Translations under genes and position numbers: made by a program
Source of the DNA: Marinoscillum sp964351625
GTDB lineage: Bacteria; Bacteroidota; Bacteroidia; Cytophagales; Cyclobacteriaceae
Length of the DNA stretch: 64,000 nt
Assembly (NCBI GenBank): GCA_964351625.1
Contig: CAYGOV010000007.1
Location: 1 to 64,000 of the forward strand
Direction: 5' to 3'
Notes under the pieces: generated by a model
The model's input: only the letters and a program-made list of their open reading frames with translations
The model's database searches: none
What the model was told of the DNA's origin: nothing
Part shown: one piece after another, positions 19,801 to 27,958 of the stretch
Position numbering within the stretch: position 1 is the stretch's first letter
Layout: each line of letters starts with the position of its first letter

Positions 19801-19895
19801 TCGATCTGAGATTGGGCGTATGACCCATATGTGAAAAGTAACAATAAGGAAAAAACAACATGCCTTATCGTTCCAATTGAATTGGTATTATTCAT
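16860..19895 (-). CDS. susC: SusC/RagA family TonB-linked outer-membrane transporter
   Basis: 1011 aa from ATG 19895 (MNNTNSIG). The longer frame starts at TTG 19907 and is less likely. After the signal peptide (to about YAQS) comes a carboxypeptidase-regulatory domain with GLPGATVTIKGSAIGTITD. The SusC-specific TonB-box segment EEVIVIGYGTQKKSDITGAV, a plug with GGFDVKIRGASSVLGGNGPL and DASATAIYGARGANGVVLIT, and a 22-strand-type barrel ending in TYTLGLSATF follow. It forms the channel for oligosaccharide import with the downstream SusD. The 190-bp gap to the sensor gene upstream probably holds its own promoter, which would be the target of that sensor. Confidence 0.95.
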   Translation of the reverse strand: MNNTNSIGTIRHVVFSLLLLFTYGSYAQSQIEGKVISAEDREGLPGATVTIKGSAIGTITDIDGKFALKADASDIISISFIGFVTQEIPAGASSFLDITLEPDISALEEVIVIGYGTQKKSDITGAVASIRKVDMNPGPVVSVSNMMQSAAPGVVLTQSSSQPGGGFDVKIRGASSVLGGNGPLYVIDGLPVTSENVQPGSNSRYRSSPARNPLNGVNPQDIVAIEILKDASATAIYGARGANGVVLITTKRGSNQKLSIDYSSSFSVQHLARDYEMLNASEFNRVSNEVFLLNNPDEDPIYSSAQINKAGEGTNWIEEITRLGTIHQEQIGASGGVNNLKYYVSANYYQHKGIVDISELERFGGRANIDYAKNKFKSGLSISVSQTNDVQVPFGASSNAPEFGGLFDNTRIWAPNLTVRDANGDFTVHPTRELVPNPISLLQIDDQIHTNRILGSAYLEYEIVNGLRAKLNLGRDQSHSEREALIPLSVIRGEQANGEGEVGASDTWNSLAEFTMTYDKKIGKNSQLTILGGSTFQQFDTEGSSSLFVNFADQTTDFSKITNADTLSTVPYKERSRLLSYLGRVNYSIDDKYLITFSFRADGSTKFGPNNKWGYFPSGAIAWKIHNEDFFNSSFIEQLKLRVSYGQIGNQEIGNKLSQSVYNVTRRTVIGGVPIQGVSPRWPDNPNLKWESTTQLNLGIDFAFWNSRISGSIDVYDKVTTDILLYYELSGTAGFPAMYLNALDGKIGNRGIELGLTSRNMVGKFEWTTSFNFGFNQNQWRNRAGFYPIGKEIEEENGPLNGIYGYQVLGLFQSQEEIDNSPDQVAVAQSSPGSLKYADTNDDGVITPEDRILLGNGDPKFTFGLNNTFNYKKFDLNFFFQGMIGREKLNYTRANLEDVDGMVDFTFNKSKEVLNRWTPENPSGTVPGSDGLPGGFGGNSMYIEDASFVRLRNITLGYTIGEIGKISNFRIYTDVQNLITITSFKGPDPETAEFVQYPNAKTYTLGLSATF

Positions 19896-20097
19896 CCTAT
19901 TCTTCAAGTTTAGAAAAAATTTAAAAGGTTGAAAAGCAGAAAAGTAAACAGGAAAAAAAGTCCTAAAACTATAAAGCTCATTTTGATCCTACTCTTCTTC
20001 ATTTTTGATTTGTTAGCTCCTCAAAGCTGGTAGAGATTTGCTAATAATAAGATGAAAAAATCAGCAGAAAAAGGGTGTGTTTTCAGTAAATACTAGC

Positions 20098-23000
20098 TTA
20101 CCCGTGATTTTTGGAATATTCACTCGGTGTGACACCAAATTTCTTTTTAAAGATTTGGCTAAAATATTTTTTATCGGAAAATCCCACTTTGTAACAAGCC
20201 TCAGCCACGGTGAATTTATATTTTCCAAGTATCTCACTGGCTTGCTGAAGGCGATAATCACGGATGAATTCTACAAGGTTATACCCTGTCAATGCTTTGA
20301 TTTTCTTGTAAACTACCGAGTGACTCATGCCCATCTCCTCGGCAATCAGTTCTGCGTTTAGTTCTGAATTAGCTAAGTGGTTCTGCACAACCTGCACTAG
20401 GTCTTTTAAAAAACGTTCGTCTGGTGTAGACAGATTGAGATCATCAGGACGCAGGGCCATTTCATTTCGGATCTGGCTCGTCAACACCTCTCTCGCATTT
20501 AGTATGTTTTCTATTCTGGCTATTAAAAGAGATGAGTTGAATGGTTTGATGATGTAATCATCAGCACCCGTGTCAAAGCCTTCCTTTTTGAATACCGTGC
20601 CTGTTCTGGCAGTCAGCAAAATAATAGGTATGTGGCTCGTAGTTGGATTTAATTTTAGTTTTCTAGTGAGCGTGATCCCGTCCATTTCCGGCATCATGAC
20701 GTCCGAAATGATCAAATCAGGTAAGCCAAGTTGAATCTGCTCATAGGCCTCCTGTCCATTAGATGCTTCTTGGACATTGTACCTTTCTGAGAGTATTCTT
20801 GTTAGAAAATGCCTGATTTCAGGATTATCCTCAACGATCAAAAGATCCAAATCCTTTTTCGGTTGAATATTATCTTCGATATGTCGAACATCATAGCCTA
20901 ATAAAGATTCGCTATTGGCAAATCCAGTAATAACTTCACCTTCTTCAAAGTGATCCTTTCCTAACTTAAGCTTGACGATAAATTTGCAACCTTTACCCAC
21001 ACTGCTCTCAACTGAGACACTGCCTTTGTGCAAACTGACTATTTCTTGAACTATAGATAACCCAATGCCAAACCCTTGCCTAGCTCCATCCTGATCATTT
21101 TCCTTTTGATAAAATCTTTTGAAAATATCCTTTAATTCACCTTCTGGTATTCCAGAACCAGAGTCCTCTATGATCAATTCTACATGCTCATCGGACAAGC
21201 GGATATCGAACTTGACTTTTCCGCCTTGCGTGGTATTTTTAAAGGCATTGGATAATAAATTGTAAAATACCTTCTCCAATTGGTCTCTATCATACCATAC
21301 TTCAATATCAGGAGCTACTGTGCAAAAATCAAAAGTGATATGCTGGTATTCTGCCTTATTGAGAAAGGACAGATAGATCTCTTTACAAAAAACTACAATA
21401 TTGCCATCTGCCACTCTGAGCTTAATACCACCCTGATCTAATTTTCTAAAATCAAGCAACTCATTTACTAATTGGATCAGGTGATTTCCATTGTTACGCA
21501 AATTGTTTAGTGAACTGGAAACAGACTTAGAAGCGCCTATTTTAGAAGCTAAATGCTCTATTTCACCTATAATTAGCGTGAGTGGTGTTCTGATTTCATG
21601 AGAAATATTGACAAAAAAGCGCTGCTTGATTTCGCTAATTTCCACGTCTTTTTCTCTTCCTATTTTTTCAATCTCAAGTTGATTTCTTATCCGCTCAAGA
21701 TTGATGGAATATCTCCTGAAGGAATATAGTAAACTCATAAAAATAAGACTCGTCAAAGTATACGCCCACCAAGTCTTCCACCATGGTCTCAATATTATGA
21801 AATGGAAGATTTTCTCAGACTTTGAACTAGCATTTCGCACTCTGAATTCGTAATTACCAGGATTCAAATCTGCGAAGGTCACGGATCTTTCCCGACCTAC
21901 ATTTATCCATTCACTATTTAAGGGTTTTAAGAGCACTTCATAGCTTTCGTCTCTTGAACTTGGATAAACAGGTGTAGTAAATCTGAAGGTGATCAGATTT
22001 TGATCATGATTTAAAACAACATGCTCATTTTCCGAAGTAGATGATTCAAATTCGTTGATCGAACGGTCGAGTATTTTCACCTCGAGTATTTCGACATCCT
22101 TTGCCAAGGTGACTTCCATTTCATCTGGAAGAAAGGAAGTGACACCTTCAGTACCGCCAAAATACAAACGCCCTTCTGAATCCAAATAGGAAGCGTTTAT
22201 ATGGTATTGCTGAGGTGGTATTGGCAATTCTTGCACCTGATTAAGTTTATCAATTCGGAAAATTTTCTCACTCGTTGCAAGCCAAGTTTCATTTTTGGAT
22301 GGGATTGCAATAATTGAAAAAATATTAGTATTTGCCGGCAAAGCTTCACTCGCAAACAATACTGATTTTCCAAAAGGTCGCTCTGCGAAATGCAGTCCCT
22401 CCCCCCATGTACCAAACCATACACCGGATTCATTTTCTCCTATTGATACTACGTTGCGCAGGTGTTCAAGTATCCTTTTGCAACTAAAGTCAGAGGGTTT
22501 GAAGAGGAACACCCCTTGACCGAAAGTACCTACAAGTATTTCATCTACACCTATGCGAAGCAGGGAGACTATGTCCTTTGGTTGACCATTACCTATCCCT
22601 AGTTTTCTGAATTGATTGTTTCGGTCATCATAAACATTGAGACCACCACCCCAAGTCGCAATCAAATAGGTGTGATCATCAATGGCCACTACATCCCGCA
22701 CATCATCATGACTCAATCCAGAGTTAGTAGTGTATTGTGTTTGCTTGCCGTTTTTTTTATCCTCTGAAATGAAAAATCCAGATTGGAATGTCCCAAACCA
22801 ATAATTTCCATTTATTTTTTCGATAAACTGTACGTAGGCATTTGATGGTATGAGCTGCGCCAACCCTTCGGGGATTTTATCTGGGTCTTTCACAGAAAGC
22901 CCTGTGCCATCTGTACCAAACCAAAGATTTTCATTTTCGATGTAAATGCTGAGCACTCCTGATTCTTCAACACCTTCAAAATCACTATAATAAAGCTCGA

Positions 23001-23964
23001 GATTCTCTAATCGATGGTCCATCACACTTAGACCATCCCATGCCGATCCAAACCATAAATTACCATTCCTATCCTCAAAGCAAGCTTGTATGGCATTGCT
23101 TGTAAGAGAATTTACCAATGTTGATCGATGAAGGTAATTGGTGATCTTATCACCTTTGATCTTATAGATTCCATGTCCATCACTGCCTATCCAGAAGGTT
23201 CCATTTTTATCTCGAATGATGTCCCGAATGTCAAGTGCATTTATTTCCAATTTGGTAATCGACTGATCTACAATATCAAAAATCATAAGACCATGCTGAT
23301 GAGTGCCTATCAGTAGTCTTTGATCATCTATTGGATGTAGCTGTTGTATGAAGATCCCCAAACTATAATTAGCCAAGGAATAGGAAACAAAAGTATTGTT
23401 TTGATCAAGCTTGAATAGTTCACCATTATTAGTGCCTATCCAAATTGATTGCTTATTTATTGCTATGGCCGATGCGCTTTTGGTAATGTGAGATGACAAA
23501 TTGACAATATTGTTAGGTTGGTTAGTGTTAACCCTTGCTACACCCTGATTTGTCAAAATCAATATTGTGGAATCTGACTCATGCAGCAGGTTATTTATTT
23601 GATTTCCTAAATCCTCATGGATAAAAGGCGCTATTTCGAAAGTGGTCAAATTCAGTTTGTGAACACCATTTCCATAAGTGCCTACCCACAGCCAATTCTT
23701 ATTTCCAATCAGCAGAGATGAAATATCATTGGAGGTAAGTTCAGAATTGCCTGTATGAAAGTGAATAAATTCTGTCCCATCAAATCGATTGATACCGTGT
23801 TTGGTGCCTATCCACATCAACCCTTGGTGATCCTGCGTGATAGCCGTAATTGATCCAGAAGCCAATCCATCTCGTCTAGAGATATTGTAGAAGCGCTCCG
23901 TATTCTGGGAATACCCAGAACTCAGCACAACAGAACAATAAATGAAAAAGACAAATTTTCGCAT
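20098..23964 (-). CDS. Hybrid two-component system sensor-regulator (HTCS) with AraC output
   Basis: About 1288 aa from ATG 23964. Domains in order: signal peptide; periplasmic two-component propeller repeats (many xxGLWIGT-like blades, about 25-620) and a Y_Y_Y domain (about 640-715); a TM helix (about 727-748); HisKA with SHEIRTPL (His about 788); HATPase with NLLSNAFKN, EDSGSGIP and GFGIGLSIV; a receiver with LIVEDNPEI (about 1040) and the phospho-acceptor Asp in IISDVMMPEMDG (about 1088); and an AraC-type HTH (about 1195-1285). HTCS proteins bind oligosaccharides in the periplasm and activate adjacent sus genes. Position next to susC makes this the regulator of the galactan locus. All key residues are intact. 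Confidence 0.95.
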   Translation of the reverse strand: MRKFVFFIYCSVVLSSGYSQNTERFYNISRRDGLASGSITAITQDHQGLMWIGTKHGINRFDGTEFIHFHTGNSELTSNDISSLLIGNKNWLWVGTYGNGVHKLNLTTFEIAPFIHEDLGNQINNLLHESDSTILILTNQGVARVNTNQPNNIVNLSSHITKSASAIAINKQSIWIGTNNGELFKLDQNNTFVSYSLANYSLGIFIQQLHPIDDQRLLIGTHQHGLMIFDIVDQSITKLEINALDIRDIIRDKNGTFWIGSDGHGIYKIKGDKITNYLHRSTLVNSLTSNAIQACFEDRNGNLWFGSAWDGLSVMDHRLENLELYYSDFEGVEESGVLSIYIENENLWFGTDGTGLSVKDPDKIPEGLAQLIPSNAYVQFIEKINGNYWFGTFQSGFFISEDKKNGKQTQYTTNSGLSHDDVRDVVAIDDHTYLIATWGGGLNVYDDRNNQFRKLGIGNGQPKDIVSLLRIGVDEILVGTFGQGVFLFKPSDFSCKRILEHLRNVVSIGENESGVWFGTWGEGLHFAERPFGKSVLFASEALPANTNIFSIIAIPSKNETWLATSEKIFRIDKLNQVQELPIPPQQYHINASYLDSEGRLYFGGTEGVTSFLPDEMEVTLAKDVEILEVKILDRSINEFESSTSENEHVVLNHDQNLITFRFTTPVYPSSRDESYEVLLKPLNSEWINVGRERSVTFADLNPGNYEFRVRNASSKSEKIFHFIILRPWWKTWWAYTLTSLIFMSLLYSFRRYSINLERIRNQLEIEKIGREKDVEISEIKQRFFVNISHEIRTPLTLIIGEIEHLASKIGASKSVSSSLNNLRNNGNHLIQLVNELLDFRKLDQGGIKLRVADGNIVVFCKEIYLSFLNKAEYQHITFDFCTVAPDIEVWYDRDQLEKVFYNLLSNAFKNTTQGGKVKFDIRLSDEHVELIIEDSGSGIPEGELKDIFKRFYQKENDQDGARQGFGIGLSIVQEIVSLHKGSVSVESSVGKGCKFIVKLKLGKDHFEEGEVITGFANSESLLGYDVRHIEDNIQPKKDLDLLIVEDNPEIRHFLTRILSERYNVQEASNGQEAYEQIQLGLPDLIISDVMMPEMDGITLTRKLKLNPTTSHIPIILLTARTGTVFKKEGFDTGADDYIIKPFNSSLLIARIENILNAREVLTSQIRNEMALRPDDLNLSTPDERFLKDLVQVVQNHLANSELNAELIAEEMGMSHSVVYKKIKALTGYNLVEFIRDYRLQQASEILGKYKFTVAEACYKVGFSDKKYFSQIFKKKFGVTPSEYSKNHG

Positions 23965-24011
23965 CAATGAATCGACTCTAAAATATCTTAATTTAAAACC
24001 TTAGCAACCCA

Positions 24012-24036
24012 AAAAAGGGGCTGACGCCCCCTTTTC
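24012..24036 (-). terminator. Terminator after the lipoprotein gene, before the HTCS gene
   Basis: On the minus strand AAAAGGGGGC / GCCCCTTTT with a tetraloop-sized gap and a T run forms an intrinsic terminator (palindrome AAAGGGG CTGAC GCCCCCTTT on the plus strand). It separates the upstream lipoprotein transcript from the HTCS gene, whose start lies about 50 bp further on. Confidence 0.85.
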
Positions 24037-24074
24037 TTTTATAATACTCACAAACTAAAATATGAAATGCTCTA

Positions 24075-25256
24075 CTATTCAGCATCGACAATCTTTAAGT
24101 TTCTAAAATAAATAACATTATCAGACTGACCATCGCCATATCCACCTCCTGCTACAATTTTTACTCCATTTACGATATCCGAAGTTGCTGCACTTTCATT
24201 ACCTGATCCAAAGAAGTTTCCAGCACTTTCTACGTAGAGTTCATCAAATCTTAATGTAATCCACTTATTAGGTTCAGTGATATACTCCTCATAACCTATG
24301 TACATGCCCGCCCCATCAGGATTGAGTCTGTGGTCTTCATGCTTTGTAAGCATAAGGAAAAAAGAATAACCCTTGGTTTTATCTGAACCAAAAGCAGGAT
24401 TATCACCTATGACCACATTGCTTCCTATCATGTTAGCAAAAGGTAGTGCCTCGGAATCTGCATAATAAACATCTATCTCGATGAATTTAGTGCCTGCATT
24501 AAGTCCTGTCCCTGCAGTATTCATTTGAGGAAGTGCTTCTACCGTTTCTTGAGGAATTTCCGTGCCGAAATCAAACATGATGTGCGTCCATCCTGCGGCA
24601 CCCCAACCTGCTGGCTTTTTAGTTACTTTCATTGCCTTGCCTTGGTATTCCAATGCAGCTGCAGCGTCAGGATTATCTATTCCTGTTTCGATAGTAAATT
24701 GATTGTTTACGTTTTCGAAAGTGGCTTTATCAGTCAAGTTGCCATTGACAGCAAAAGTTGTAATTGTTCTTTCGCTATCCCAATTGGTAGGATCAATTGT
24801 CGACAAAGTAACACTAGTTCCGTCTGCGCCTGCAAAGTCAGCCAATAGATACCCAAGATTACCAACAGCCTCCAAAGTGACAGATACACTTTCACCAGAT
24901 GTGCCCTGGGCATCCTCCACATTAAAGCTCAAGTTGATCATACCATTTTCGGTGGGTGTATACTCATATTCAAATGAATCTGAAGTTTCACCTTGAGAGT
25001 AAGTTTTGATATTATCTCCATTTAAGCTCACACTGCTAAGTCCTGCTTCTGCTTCTACGGCGATGGTGAATAAAAACGGGCTTGCTACCAAAGCTTGTAA
25101 GCCCGTAAGGTCTGCCGGCGATGTGATTTCAATAGTAGGATCAGCAAAAACTACTTCAGGATCTTCTTCATTACACGACACCATGGCCATCGAAATGCCT
25201 ATCGTCAATACTAAGGCAATTCTATTTCTGAACTTCATTAACTTTCTCATTTGCAT
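24075..25256 (-). CDS. Lipoprotein, candidate surface glycan-binding protein
   Basis: 393 aa. Lipobox SMAMVSC (Cys about 28), then an Ig-like/Big domain (about 40-130, PTIEITSPADLTGLQ and EYTPTENGMINLSFNVEDAQG). A larger beta-rich domain (about 135-393) follows, containing LLADFAGADG, KPAGWGAAGWTHIMFDFG and VIYFRNLKI, which resembles carbohydrate-binding jelly rolls. No catalytic motif was seen. It lies upstream of the HTCS, on the same strand but behind its own terminator. A role as a surface glycan-binding protein (SusE/F-like position) is inference from signal, fold pattern and neighbourhood. Alternatively it belongs to an unrelated surface function. Confidence 0.65.
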   Translation of the reverse strand: MQMRKLMKFRNRIALVLTIGISMAMVSCNEEDPEVVFADPTIEITSPADLTGLQALVASPFLFTIAVEAEAGLSSVSLNGDNIKTYSQGETSDSFEYEYTPTENGMINLSFNVEDAQGTSGESVSVTLEAVGNLGYLLADFAGADGTSVTLSTIDPTNWDSERTITTFAVNGNLTDKATFENVNNQFTIETGIDNPDAAAALEYQGKAMKVTKKPAGWGAAGWTHIMFDFGTEIPQETVEALPQMNTAGTGLNAGTKFIEIDVYYADSEALPFANMIGSNVVIGDNPAFGSDKTKGYSFFLMLTKHEDHRLNPDGAGMYIGYEEYITEPNKWITLRFDELYVESAGNFFGSGNESAATSDIVNGVKIVAGGGYGDGQSDNVIYFRNLKIVDAE

Positions 25257-25640
25257 TTTTTAGCTCTTTATTAATTTAAATTCTCTAAACTCTGGCAAGA
25301 TTATTTGCGATTGCCGTTCCTCAAAATTCACAATCTTTATCCATTTCCAATTCTTGAAAAATCATCAATAAGGGTAGGTATTTTCAAGCACGCCAAAAAA
25401 ATTACTATTCGGCCACTAACAGATTCATTTCAGCATTTTGGGTGTTGATTTAGATTTGTGTGATAAATAGAAAGTGAAATCACACACCTCCTGAGCAGAA
25501 AATACAAGACATATTAAGGTTCCAAAAAGGAAGTAAATAGAAAGCCATTCTAATGTTATTACAAGGGCTTGAATTATCTGATGCCTGACCGGCCGACCTT
25601 TAGGTCAAATTGGCACCCCTTTCTTTCAATGCAAAAAAAT
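25257..25640. other. Long 5' region of the glycan-binding lipoprotein gene
   Basis: About 380 bp without a gene. It contains a short hairpin GACC-TTTA-GGTC at 25595-25606, nested in TGACC ... GGTCA (25586-25607), but I recognise no riboswitch. The A+T-rich part near 25300-25550 is expected to contain the promoter for the minus-strand lipoprotein gene. I could not identify a convincing Bacteroidota -33/-7 pair. Confidence 0.4.
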
Positions 25641-25641
25641 G

Positions 25642-25673
25642 AAAAAAACCCTCCTGCAGAAGCAGAAGGGTTT
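25642..25673 (-). terminator. Terminator of tRNA-Leu(CAA)
   Basis: AAACCCTCCTGC (25646-25657) pairs with GCAGAAGGGTTT (25662-25673) around an AGAA loop. On the minus strand it is followed by a T run, a few bases after the tRNA 3' end. Confidence 0.85.
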
Positions 25674-25676
25674 CTG

Positions 25677-25757
25677 TACCTGAGGCCGGAATCGAACCGG
25701 CACTCCAAAGGAACACGAGTTTGAGTCGTGCGCGTCTACCAGTTCCGCCACTCAGGC
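25677..25757 (-). tRNA. tRNA-Leu (anticodon CAA)
   Basis: An 81-nt cloverleaf on the minus strand. The acceptor stem is GCCTGAG/CTCAGGT with discriminator A. The anticodon stem CACGA/TCGTG encloses loop CTCAAAC, giving anticodon CAA (Leu, UUG codons). A variable arm of class II type precedes the T arm, whose stem is GCCGG/CCGGC with TTCGATT loop. The CCA end is not encoded. It is a separate transcription unit with its own terminator. Confidence 0.95.
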
Positions 25758-25830
25758 ATTAGACAGGCTGCTCACCACAGCCCTGACAAACGGATGGCAA
25801 AACTATGGAATCCGCTTAATTAAAACAAAC

Positions 25831-25856
25831 AAAAAAAGGATGCCAAATGGCATCCT
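25831..25856 (-). terminator. Terminator after the duplicated-domain secreted protein
   Basis: GGATGCC (25838-25844) and GGCATCC (25849-25855) pair around AAAT. On the minus strand the stem is followed by a seven-T run and further T-rich sequence. Confidence 0.88.
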
Positions 25857-25886
25857 CTCTAGTTCGTTAAATTCTCTCTTTTTTGT

Positions 25887-26477
25887 TTAAAAAATATACT
25901 CTTCTTCTGTGATCAATAGATCGTCATGATAAAGCATAAAAGTCACACCTTTTGATTTCAATTCATTGAAATTGAATACTTTGTGAACTTGCGTCTGCTT
26001 ATTGAAAGTCTCTTTGTAGACCATCTCGTTGTTATCATCCATGATATACAAGATCATATCTTTTGAGAGATGCTTTGCTCCTACTAACGATACCTTTCTG
26101 GTTTCGCGTAGGTCAAATTTGAAAGCGAATCCAGCTAAATCATCAAGAACGATTCCTTCTGAGAAGAAATAATCGGTTGACTTGATTTCGATCTGGTAAG
26201 ATCCGTTTGGCAAATGCGACAAATCAAACTTTTTGACAAATGAAGAAGATTGAATATTTTCCTTATATACTAATCTCTCATTATCGTCTAGAAGCTGGAT
26301 AGTCACATTCTGATCTTTTGCAGCCATATACTCTACTCTGTACATCTTCTCCTCCAAGGCTACAATCTTGCATGATGTAGACATATAAGCTGAGTCTACT
26401 GCGTTTACTACTGTTGCACTAAAAACTGTTAATAATGCAAGCGTGTGTTTGATTGAATGTTTCATAGTTGTTTTCAT
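25887..26477 (-). CDS. Secreted protein with two tandem beta-sandwich-like domains
   Basis: 196 aa; family not recognised. A signal peptide (MKHSIKHTLALLTVFSATVV) is followed by two domains of similar layout. The first (about 40-110) has NVTIQLLDDNERLVYKENIQ and LPNGSYQIEIKS. The second (about 115-196) has DMILYIMDDNNEMVYKETFN. Each resembles the C-terminal T9SS sorting-domain fold (a dNxxlVYkE strand followed by xxLPxGxYxxxI), but here the domains form the whole mature protein rather than a tail. A periplasmic or surface role is likely. The gene is monocistronic with a strong terminator. The 376-bp gap upstream (26478-26853) contains nothing recognisable. Confidence 0.7.
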   Translation of the reverse strand: MKTTMKHSIKHTLALLTVFSATVVNAVDSAYMSTSCKIVALEEKMYRVEYMAAKDQNVTIQLLDDNERLVYKENIQSSSFVKKFDLSHLPNGSYQIEIKSTDYFFSEGIVLDDLAGFAFKFDLRETRKVSLVGAKHLSKDMILYIMDDNNEMVYKETFNKQTQVHKVFNFNELKSKGVTFMLYHDDLLITEEEYIF

Positions 26478-26853
26478 TTATTGATGAACTATGAAGCAAA
26501 GTTGAGACGAAACCAGTGTCATTCGCAATGTTTTAGTGATTTAATTATGATAAATATCAGTAATTCACCTAAAGTTTTCATTTCGTATAGCATAATGGGT
26601 GTTTTGTTGAAAATGATGTCAAAAAAGAAGATTGGCTATCGTTTGCATTGCACTAATTCCATTGATTATATCAATATTTTAATAAATAGACTAAATCAGA
26701 ATAATAGACTGCACCTATAGGCTTTAATGGCTTTGTGAATATTGCAATTATCTATTAGGCAATATTTAATTCTGAATAGATAATTCCTTAGGTGAATTTC
26801 AACTTGTGAATACAGTAGATTCGTAACCATAACCATTAATAAATTCACAAACT
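26478..26853. other. AT-rich divergent intergenic region, nothing recognised
   Basis: The region lies between divergent genes and should hold both promoters. It is strongly AT-rich and has no convincing ORF: an 87-codon plus-strand frame at 26457-26720 has low-complexity content and overlaps the divergent start. No repeat, hairpin of note or RNA motif was seen. Confidence 0.45.
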
Positions 26854-27237
26854 TTGACTCAAACAGCTGGTTTTTGGTTGCGACTCATGGCTTACAACAT
26901 TGACTTGTTGGTGCTTTTGCCTTGTTATTATCTACTAAGTCTAGCAATCTCTTCCAACCAACTACTCATAATCGCTTGCCTATTGGTCACTATCCTCTAT
27001 GATGCAGGTTTTTGCGCAAGCAAATGGCAGGGGACAGTAGGGAAGCATTGGGTCAAGATAGTGGTCGTAAGCAAACAAGGAGCACAATTAACATTACTGC
27101 AAAGTATTTTGCGCACTGTGCTCAAGCTGATCTTTTCGTTTACGCTGTTTATTGGTTATCTCATGGTTGCCCTGCACCCTGAGAACAAAGCAATTCATGA
27201 TATAATCTTAGGAACTCGTGTGATAATTTCTACTTGA
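26854..27237 (+). CDS. RDD family membrane protein
   Basis: 127 aa with three hydrophobic segments. The N-terminus TQTAGFWLRLMAYNIDLLVL contains the RDD-type G-F-W-x-R-x-x-A-x-x-I-D pattern, with Arg and Asp retained. The later HWVKIVVVSKQG segment and C-terminal Asp (HDIILGTRVI) also fit the family. The start must be TTG 26854, because the frame is closed by TAA at 26830-26832 and the only later Met (26887) would remove the conserved motif. RDD proteins are small membrane proteins of mostly unknown transport-like function. Followed by the YqhA-type protein 79 bp downstream. Confidence 0.85.
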   Translation: MTQTAGFWLRLMAYNIDLLVLLPCYYLLSLAISSNQLLIIACLLVTILYDAGFCASKWQGTVGKHWVKIVVVSKQGAQLTLLQSILRTVLKLIFSFTLFIGYLMVALHPENKAIHDIILGTRVIIST

Positions 27238-27316
27238 AAGTCAATTTTCCGAGAATTACTCCACTAAGGAATTCAAGAAAATGGTATCTTTCACCCTCTA
27301 ACTATACCTAATAACA

Positions 27317-27892
27317 ATGGAACAAGAAACTGGACTTAAAAAATTTGAAAATTTCTTCGAGGGATTCATTTTTTGGAGTAGATGGGTGCAAGCACCTCTC
27401 TACACAGGACTTACCATAGCTGCATTTTTATATCTGTTTAAGTTTTTCCAAGAGTTATACCATCTCTTCCTAAATACCTATGCGTGGGATGACAATCAGA
27501 TGATGCTAGGTATATTGGCTTTGGTAGATGTCTCGATGGTAATGAACCTTGTGATCATGGTGACTATTGGTGGCTATTCCATCTTTACGAGTCAGATAGA
27601 TGTTGACTCTCATGAAGACAAGCCACTATGGCTAGAAGATTTGGATGCTGGACAATTGAAAATTAAACTTTCTACTTCTTTGGCTTCTATATCAGGAGTT
27701 CAGCTACTTAAAACTTTCATTAACTACCGAGAAGCTACCCAAAAAGAGGACAGTGAAGCGGTGATCATAGAAATTGTAATTCATATGGTATTCATCGTTT
27801 CGGCATTTTTACTGTCACTCACTGAGAAGACTACACATAGTTACAAACACGGTCATGCTGCTGTAGCAGATAATAAGGCAGATAATAATTAA
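27317..27892 (+). CDS. UPF0114/YqhA-type (TIGR00645) membrane protein
   Basis: 191 aa with about four membrane helices. The N-terminal KFENFFEGFIFWSRWVQAPL segment, the middle VDVSMVMNLVIMVTIGGYSIF helix and the KIKLSTSLASISGVQLLKTF segment match the YqhA family of inner-membrane proteins. The function is not known; YqhA family members are widely conserved and have been loosely linked to magnesium or stress physiology, which I cannot test here. The C-terminal His-rich tail (THSYKHGHA) is short. It ends at a bidirectional terminator. Confidence 0.88.
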   Translation: MEQETGLKKFENFFEGFIFWSRWVQAPLYTGLTIAAFLYLFKFFQELYHLFLNTYAWDDNQMMLGILALVDVSMVMNLVIMVTIGGYSIFTSQIDVDSHEDKPLWLEDLDAGQLKIKLSTSLASISGVQLLKTFINYREATQKEDSEAVIIEIVIHMVFIVSAFLLSLTEKTTHSYKHGHAAVADNKADNN

Positions 27893-27911
27893 GAATCATA
27901 AATTTTGAATT

Positions 27912-27939
27912 AAAAAAACCGGCACTTGCCGGTTTTTTT
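27912..27939. terminator. Bidirectional intrinsic terminator
   Basis: AAAAAAACCGGC (27912-27923) pairs with GCCGGTTTTTTT (27928-27939) around ACTT. A-run and T-run flanks serve both the plus-strand YqhA-type gene and the minus-strand M42 peptidase gene. Confidence 0.92.
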
Positions 27940-27958
27940 ATGACTTTGAATTTTCTAA

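Noticed and set aside
25586..25607. Riboswitch in the leader of the glycan-binding lipoprotein gene
   Set aside because: Only a short nested hairpin; no conserved aptamer core recognisable.
26457..26720. 87-codon plus-strand ORF between divergent genes
   Set aside because: AT-driven composition, no motif, overlaps the divergent gene's start and promoter region.
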